From positions 7,457,428-7,521,427 of the forward strand of contig LR990049.1 in assembly GCA_905147135.1 (NCBI GenBank): a stretch of 64,000 nucleotides of DNA. The letters are read 5' to 3'. The notes beneath the pieces were generated by a model. That model did no database searches, was not told the DNA's origin, and was given only the letters and a program-made list of their open reading frames with translations. The DNA comes from Blastobasis lacticolella. Its lineage: Eukaryota; Arthropoda; Insecta; Lepidoptera; Blastobasidae. Both the position numbers and the translations under genes were made by a program. Each line of letters starts with the position of its first letter. Position 1 is the stretch's first letter. Below are positions 58,963-64,000 of the stretch, piece after piece.

Positions 58963-59196
58963 TAGTCGGACACTACACGCTGGATAATTATCGCGATACG
59001 TATCGTTGACACGGATCGTGGATTTCTGATTTTCTGTTCCTGTGATTCGTTTCACGATCCGTGAAGCCTACACACTGGATAAATACCGTGATCCAGGATC
59101 GCAATCTACGTATTACGATAAATATCGAGTGGCTAGCATCCGCCTTACTTGACTTTTAGTTTTCACACAATGTTTTCATTCACGTTAGAATTGGAA

Positions 59197-59315
59197 TAAT
59201 ATAGATAGATAGATAAACAATTTATTGCTTGTACAAAACATAATACAGTTTCAATCAGTGAGACAGAAGAGCAAAGGCGGCCTTATCGGTACAAGCGATC
59301 TCTTCCAGGCAACCT
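59197..59315 (-). repeat. LINE 3' tail with (GATA)n end
   Basis: Minus strand: GGTTGCCTGGAAGAGATCGC, TTGTACCGATAAGGCCGCCT, then GCAATAAATTGTTTATC and TATC repeats (59200-59216 on the plus strand). It has an AATAAA-like signal and a microsatellite tail as in non-LTR copies. A short RTE-like block GGGAGGCCTTTGCCCAGC follows at 59338-59356 in the other orientation. Confidence 0.6.
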
Positions 59316-61151
59316 TCAACGATCCTATGAACTATCAGGGGAGGCCTTTGCCCAGCTTTGTCCATGTTTGTATCGTTTTTTATTCGAAAAGCATTTTCAC
59401 AAAATTTCACATTTTTAATATAAGTCGGATTGCTTACACAAAGGGAAACGTAACATTAAACTGACCGTTAACTACGACGTATGTGGTGTTAATGGTAGGG
59501 TCAGCACCGGTGCTACGGGCTACGAGTGCTACGGCTGACACTCGCCTCGTCGTAACAGTATTCTACGCCAGTGGTAGTAATTTGTACTTTCACCCTTTCA
59601 CGTACCTTTCTCACAAGATAGCCGCACTTAGTGTTTCTGATAATAAAAAATGCTTTGTTATGTACATGAAATTAATGTGTTGTGGAGATTGCATATCAAT
59701 GGCTAATGGTACACTAAATTTATCTATCGTCAAACTGCGCAGTTCATTCTGACTTTATTATCAGAAGGGGTATTAACCCAGCATTAAAAATCAAAAATAA
59801 TAATCAGCAGCAGTTTATTTATCTGGAGATTCATCCATAAAGAAACTTTACTTAAAATCTAGATACTTAAATATAATGAAAATGCAAAGGAATGAAGTTA
59901 ACTTGATTTCAGAGACGTAAGTTTCTACATTTATCATTCAGAATTTGCATGAAGAGTCGAGTCTATAAAAAGTAGAGGTGGAATTGAATGTAAAGATGAT
60001 TTATAACATTCTTCAGGCGAAAGAATCTCCGACGTTTATTGCGAAAAACTTTTTAAAATATCTAGTGTTATGAAGAAAAATATAAAGATATTTTATGTTT
60101 TGAACTTTTTGTATAGTTTAGTTTTTGGAAAACCCTTGTAAAAAGGGTATGACGTATTGTCTTAATAGTGAGAGACCTCAGAAGGTATTTTCAGATGTAT
60201 TGTTAAAAATATATATATCTCATAAAAATACATGCACCAAAATTTTTTACCCGACTTAGACTCAGATTTAATAAAGTAAAATATTACTGATGTAGATATA
60301 GACTTTTATTAATACAAACCTTTATTTTAGTCATTAAGCTACAGAATAATAACTAAGTGTGAAAAGTATCCAAAACTAACAGCCGAATTATATGGAAAAC
60401 GCTAAATTAATTAAATAAGAGTATATATACATGTCATGTAAGATATGGCTCAGAGGTAGTGCTATTTGTTCAGGACAACGTTTTTGAAGTATTTAAGGAA
60501 GACTGGGCGAAATGGAGGATTAAGACCTGAAAACGGAACCCTGGCACAAGCTAGGACTGGACGCTCAGACGATGATGAAGTATCTAAGGCTAGTGTTTGT
60601 GTAGGAGTTGCTATTTTAATGAAAATCAAACAAAATAAAAAGAAAGTACAATGATGTATAATATAATAAGCAAAATAATCCATTATAAAATTATATATTT
60701 ATTTAGGACGTAGATAAAACATTAAACAACGTTTTAGCTTAATTAACTGAAATTTTATGAAACAAACAAAGTGACATAGGTAAACTATATTTATAATACA
60801 TATTTCTAACCAAATGAAATGACACCATTATCGATCACATATTGAAATTATTTTCTTTTTATATGAGACAGTGGTATTACGTACGATTCAATATAAAATA
60901 TTAATAAATAAAACTACAATATAAATAAAGCAATATAATAAAACAATACAAGTTTGTACTTAACTCTATGTCTGGCCTGGAGCTAAACCTTTTTTCGGTA
61001 ATTCGGCTGGGTTTTTGTTTATGTCCAACCAATCGCAAGACGTTAAACAATTCCAATGTACTATAAATTTAAATTGCGAAACAAACAAAAAATACGAAAA
61101 TAGTTCTTAAAAATTGTATACAATTGAATGGCTCTCTGATGACGCTTACAT

Positions 61152-61375
61152 ATTTTAACCTACGCAACGGATTTCAATGCGGTTTTAGACAGAATAAATC
61201 ATGGAAAACGTTTTCAAGCAAGAAAAAAAGGGTGGGTAGCTGTAGGATAGGTGAAGGGTAGCTGTAGGGTGTAAGGTAGGTGTAGTTAGGTGTTTCTTTC
61301 TTTCTTTCTACGGTAAGCGTAGTGGTAGGGAAGTGTAAGGATAGGACGTCACGCGAGTCGTGCCGGGTATACTAG
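61152..61375 (+). repeat. Dispersed repeat family H, copy 4, with GTAGG minisatellite and CTAG end
   Basis: TACGCAACGGATTTCAATGC, GGTTTTAGACAGAATAAATC, then a run of GTAGG-type units (61230-61290), a CTTT tetranucleotide run, and the end ACGCGAGTCGTGCCGGGTAT followed by ACTAG. The CTAG terminus after a GC-rich stretch is what suggests a Helitron origin for this family. Confidence 0.5.
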
Positions 61376-62582
61376 CAGATTATAAAGAGAAAAGATTTGT
61401 ATTGTTGTTTGTAATAAATAAATAAAAAACTCCTAGACCGATTTTACTACGAATTTGACGTTCCGACCTTCTAGCTTCCTTTCGCTACGTATTAATTTTA
61501 TGGAAATCAGAAAACGCACCTTGATTCGCGAACTGGGGCAAACATCTGTCTCATTCCACCCTAACCCACTATGGGGACACCCTATATAGTGACCGTATTC
61601 GACTTATAGACAGGATCGTTAAGGAAAACGCATTACTCAACTCCAGTTACCCGTTCGGAAGTCTACAGGATGTCCCCGATATCGCGGCATCAATTCCAGG
61701 ATACACCCTGTATAAGCCGAGACGTTTATTGAGGACAGTTACTGGCCGTAAATAAGTTGCGTTAACTGTATATGGATGGGTGTTATACGGTGGAATTGCA
61801 AATTGGATGCAGTTTGATAAGCGTAAAGTATAGGTTTCAGATTGCTGAAGATTGGTTCTGTTTGCAAAGCCGCATGTTGCTGCAATAAGAGGTATATATA
61901 GTTATCATACTTTTGGCTAGGAACTATCATGTATTGCCAGTCTTGTTTAAACGAATAAACCTATATAAAATAGACAAAGACATTCGCGACTAACCTGGTG
62001 TTGCGGATGTTCTTGGGCGGTAGTGATCGTCGCGTTCCATGGCCTACTCGCGCATACTCTCTTTCTGATGGTAGATTGGTCTTCTCGTAAGCTTTTTCAA
62101 GACGTAGTCTATCAAATGCAATGAGAAATTGAGATTAGCGCGTTCAAAAAACAAAGTACACAAACTCTTCGACTCTTTATTTTCAAGTTATACGTTTTCA
62201 TTAAACTCGACTCGAAAACGTCATACTATACGACCAGACTAAACACCTATGGTTCCTTCGACGTGATACACCGCTCAGAATTTAACCGGGGCGGTTAATA
62301 GCCCGTTTATAGATAGCCAAGCGATTCCCGTAAGATAGGTGGCAGTGTTAGACGTATTGGAATAGCCCGCCGGTCGTTAGCGCAGGCACGAGACGCATCG
62401 GATTTCGGGTGTGCGTTTGTACCTATTATAATTATTGCAAGACACATTTAACTGACACTAGTATTCAGAAACGCTACTATGAGGGCAGTTCACGCGAACG
62501 CACAAGGTTATAACTGATAATACTTAAATGGCGAGCGGCACTATGCATCTGTCAAAATGACGCACGGATAAGTAGAGTAAGC

Positions 62583-62702
62583 GCCACGAGACTTTGCGCC
62601 CGGCTCAAAATGGAACTAAATTTAACAGACAATTTGATCAATTATTAAAAAACAATAAACGACAGGCGCACGCGCATCATCTGTCACCAAAGTTTCGTGG
62701 TC
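62583..62702. repeat. Short inverted-repeat segment
   Basis: CCACGAGACTTTG near the left and CAAAGTTTCGTGG near the right are inverse with one mismatch, about 120 bp apart end to end. It is MITE-like, but arms of 13 bp are weak evidence. Confidence 0.35.
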
Positions 62703-62724
62703 ATCAGCCTAGAGAATCAACAAA

Positions 62725-62775
62725 GATTTGTCATGATTGGCACTATGCGTCCATCAATATGAAAGCATAGGGAGC
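62725..62775 (-). repeat. Unit related to 63490-63600, inverted
   Basis: ATTGGCACTATGCGTCCATC followed by AATATGAAAGCATAGG is the complement-type match of GCTATGCGTTTATTTTGATA, then GACGCAATAGTGCC at 63497-63533. Confidence 0.55.
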
Positions 62776-62999
62776 AAAATTGAACAACTACAATTGTCTT
62801 GCCTATTGAACGATTGCGTTCACTTAGCACGAACCACACTACATAAACAAGAATTTTGTCCGTGAATAAGGCTGGTAATTTCGTACCAATGCGACGGTCA
62901 TGAAACGCGATCCGCCATGGCATCCTTATTATTACCTGAATGCCAGGCAACGAAGCTTCCTTAGCCAGAGTTACCAGCTTTTTACGAGGTCGGCAATTC

Positions 63000-63102
63000 A
63001 TGGGTGATGCCCCTCTGGTATTGCAAACGTCCATAGGCTGTGGTTTCTGCTTACCATCAGACAGGCTATAAGCTGGTTTGTCACCTTATTGGTATAAAAA
63101 AA
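63000..63102 (+). repeat. LINE tail family C, copy 2, with A-rich end
   Basis: GGGTGATGCCCCTCTGGTAT, GCAAACGTCCATAGGCTG, CTGCTTACCATCAGACAGGC and AAGCTGGTTTGTCACC, ending ATAAAAAAAC. The same order as 44903-44992 supports a shared 3' end. Confidence 0.55.
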
Positions 63103-63475
63103 CAGAGATTGGTAGAATGGGAATAGTTCGAGAGAGTATGGGTATCCCCCTACCAATCGCTAACTCACTAAAATACTCATAATACGAGGCAACTCACATC
63201 AACGAGCACGTTGAATAGAGCCTTACTTCGCTTAATTCTTAGACAAGTACTGTTTGTGGATACGACTTATAATTTAGTATCAAACATATATAGCTTCTAA
63301 CTTTAAGTTGTCTGTGTGTGCATGAAGTATGAAATAAACCATATTCTATTCTATTCTAAAAAACTTATATTAAATACAGTACCTGGCATTCATGACGCTG
63401 GCATGCCAACGCTGGGTCCGTGTAAACATTTTAGTGCCACTCCAGCGCTGGCATGGAGTAGAACGGCTGTCTGTG

Positions 63476-63600
63476 TATTTTTCTCTCATGCTTTCAGCTA
63501 TGCGTTTATTTTGATAGACGCAATAGTGCCATGATTTGTCAATTTTTCTCGCTACCTTAGCTATGCGTCCATTTTCATGGACACATAGTGCTGATCGCCA
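63476..63600 (+). repeat. Two tandem ~60-bp units
   Basis: Unit 1 has TTTTCTCTCATGCTTTCAGC, TATGCGTTTATTTTGATAGA and CGCAATAGTGCC. Unit 2 has TTTTTCTCGCTACCTTAGC, TATGCGTCCATTTTCATGGA and CACATAGTGC. Each holds a small palindrome around ATGGAC/GTCCAT-like sequence. Confidence 0.6.
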
Positions 63601-63722
63601 TTCATTCAGAACACAATCGTGGGAAAAATTTGTCTTGCCTTTACAATTACATGTAGGTTTTCTCCTCTTCAGCGTATTTTTCACCAGTTACAGTATATAT
63701 AACAATCATCATCATCATCATA

Positions 63723-64000
63723 TCAGCCAGTAGACTCCCACTGCTGGGCATAGGCCTCCCCCAGAGATCTCCACAAAGACCGGTCCTGTGCTTTCCGCAT
63801 CCAGCTGGTACCTGCGATCCTTACAAGGTCGTCGGTCCACCTTGTAGGAGGCCTACCCACGCTGCGTCTACCGGTACGTGGTCGCCACTCGAGAACTTTA
63901 CTGCCCCATCGGCCATCTGTTCTTCGAGCTATGTGCCCTGCCCACTGCCACTTCAGTCTGGCAATCCTTAGAGCTATGTCGATGACCTTGGTTCTCTTGC
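63723..64000 (-). pseudogene. RTE LINE C-terminal coding end, cut by the window edge
   Basis: On the minus strand the frame is open from the edge to TGA at 63723-63725, 91 codons plus stop. It reads KRTKVIDIALRIARLKW, WAGHIARRTDGRWG, RRSVGRPPTRWTDDLVRIAG and WMRKAQDRSLWRSLGEAYAQ, ending QQWESTG. WAGH-AR and GRPPTRW-DD are the conserved blocks after the reverse transcriptase in RTE elements. The tail is GATATGATGATGATGATTG. No frameshift occurs in the visible part, so it may be a young or long copy. Whether the rest exists lies outside the window. The family differs from the RTE at 42299-42720 (WESTG end against RDMTPR). Confidence 0.88.

Larger units (their letters stand above)
59316..63722. 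other. Long intergenic stretch with repeats
   Basis: No gene found. It contains family H copy 4, an inverted-repeat segment at 62583-62702, LINE tail family C copy 2 and related blocks at 62725 and 63490. Open frames of up to 105 codons (62717-63034 and 63370-63684, both minus) overlap these repeats. Confidence 0.4.

Overview
This window looks like intergenic euchromatin from a moth or butterfly (Lepidoptera). The background is AT-rich and intron-like. It is filled with decayed 3' ends of non-LTR retrotransposons, several of them with the (GAT)n-type tails of RTE elements. It also holds tRNA-derived SINEs, Helitron-like fragments and many small inverted-repeat DNA elements. There are no operons, Shine-Dalgarno sites, rRNA genes, functional tRNAs or CRISPR arrays. 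The species cannot be named from this sequence.

Only one host gene can be supported: a two-exon, minus-strand gene for a low-complexity cuticular protein (CDS in 50485-51581). Exon 1 codes for four residues. A 533-bp GT-AG intron follows, and exon 2 codes for the other 183. The predicted product has 187 residues: a 16-residue signal peptide, then Ala/Pro/Tyr/Val/Thr repeats. A TATA box lies about 65 bp upstream of the ATG and a possible AATAAA about 200 bp past the stop.

Layout. 1-14 kb: mostly featureless, with two minus-strand SINE fragments, RTE-type tails, a CG-rich patch at 5.3 kb and a hairpin at 11.5 kb. 14-20 kb: a Jockey-like LINE 3' end, two copies of one MITE family, a degenerate RTE fragment and a 1-kb fold-back element (17398-18384) built from tandem ~143-bp units in opposite orientations. 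20-36 kb: SINE pieces, a poly(A)-tailed CR1/Jockey-type LINE end, a MITE nested in a LINE tail, and local duplications. 37-43 kb: a full-length tRNA-derived SINE with 12-bp target-site duplications, a GC-rich MITE, a G-quadruplex-prone tract and two RTE C-terminal fragments. 47-49 kb: a Jockey-type LINE end and another RTE-type tail. 50-52 kb: the cuticular gene. 54-56 kb: a second fold-back transposon (54513-55667) with ~91-bp terminal inverted repeats, an 8-bp target duplication and internal ~104-bp repeats that again switch orientation. 56-64 kb: LINE tails, a MITE, and an RTE C-terminal fragment running off the right edge.

The main observations are these. The SINE 3' end is nearly the same as the 3' end of the RTE LINE present in the same window, which implies the SINE uses that LINE's machinery. 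Two unrelated fold-back DNA elements share one architecture: inverted ends around tandem monomers that flip orientation once. No new protein-coding system was found.
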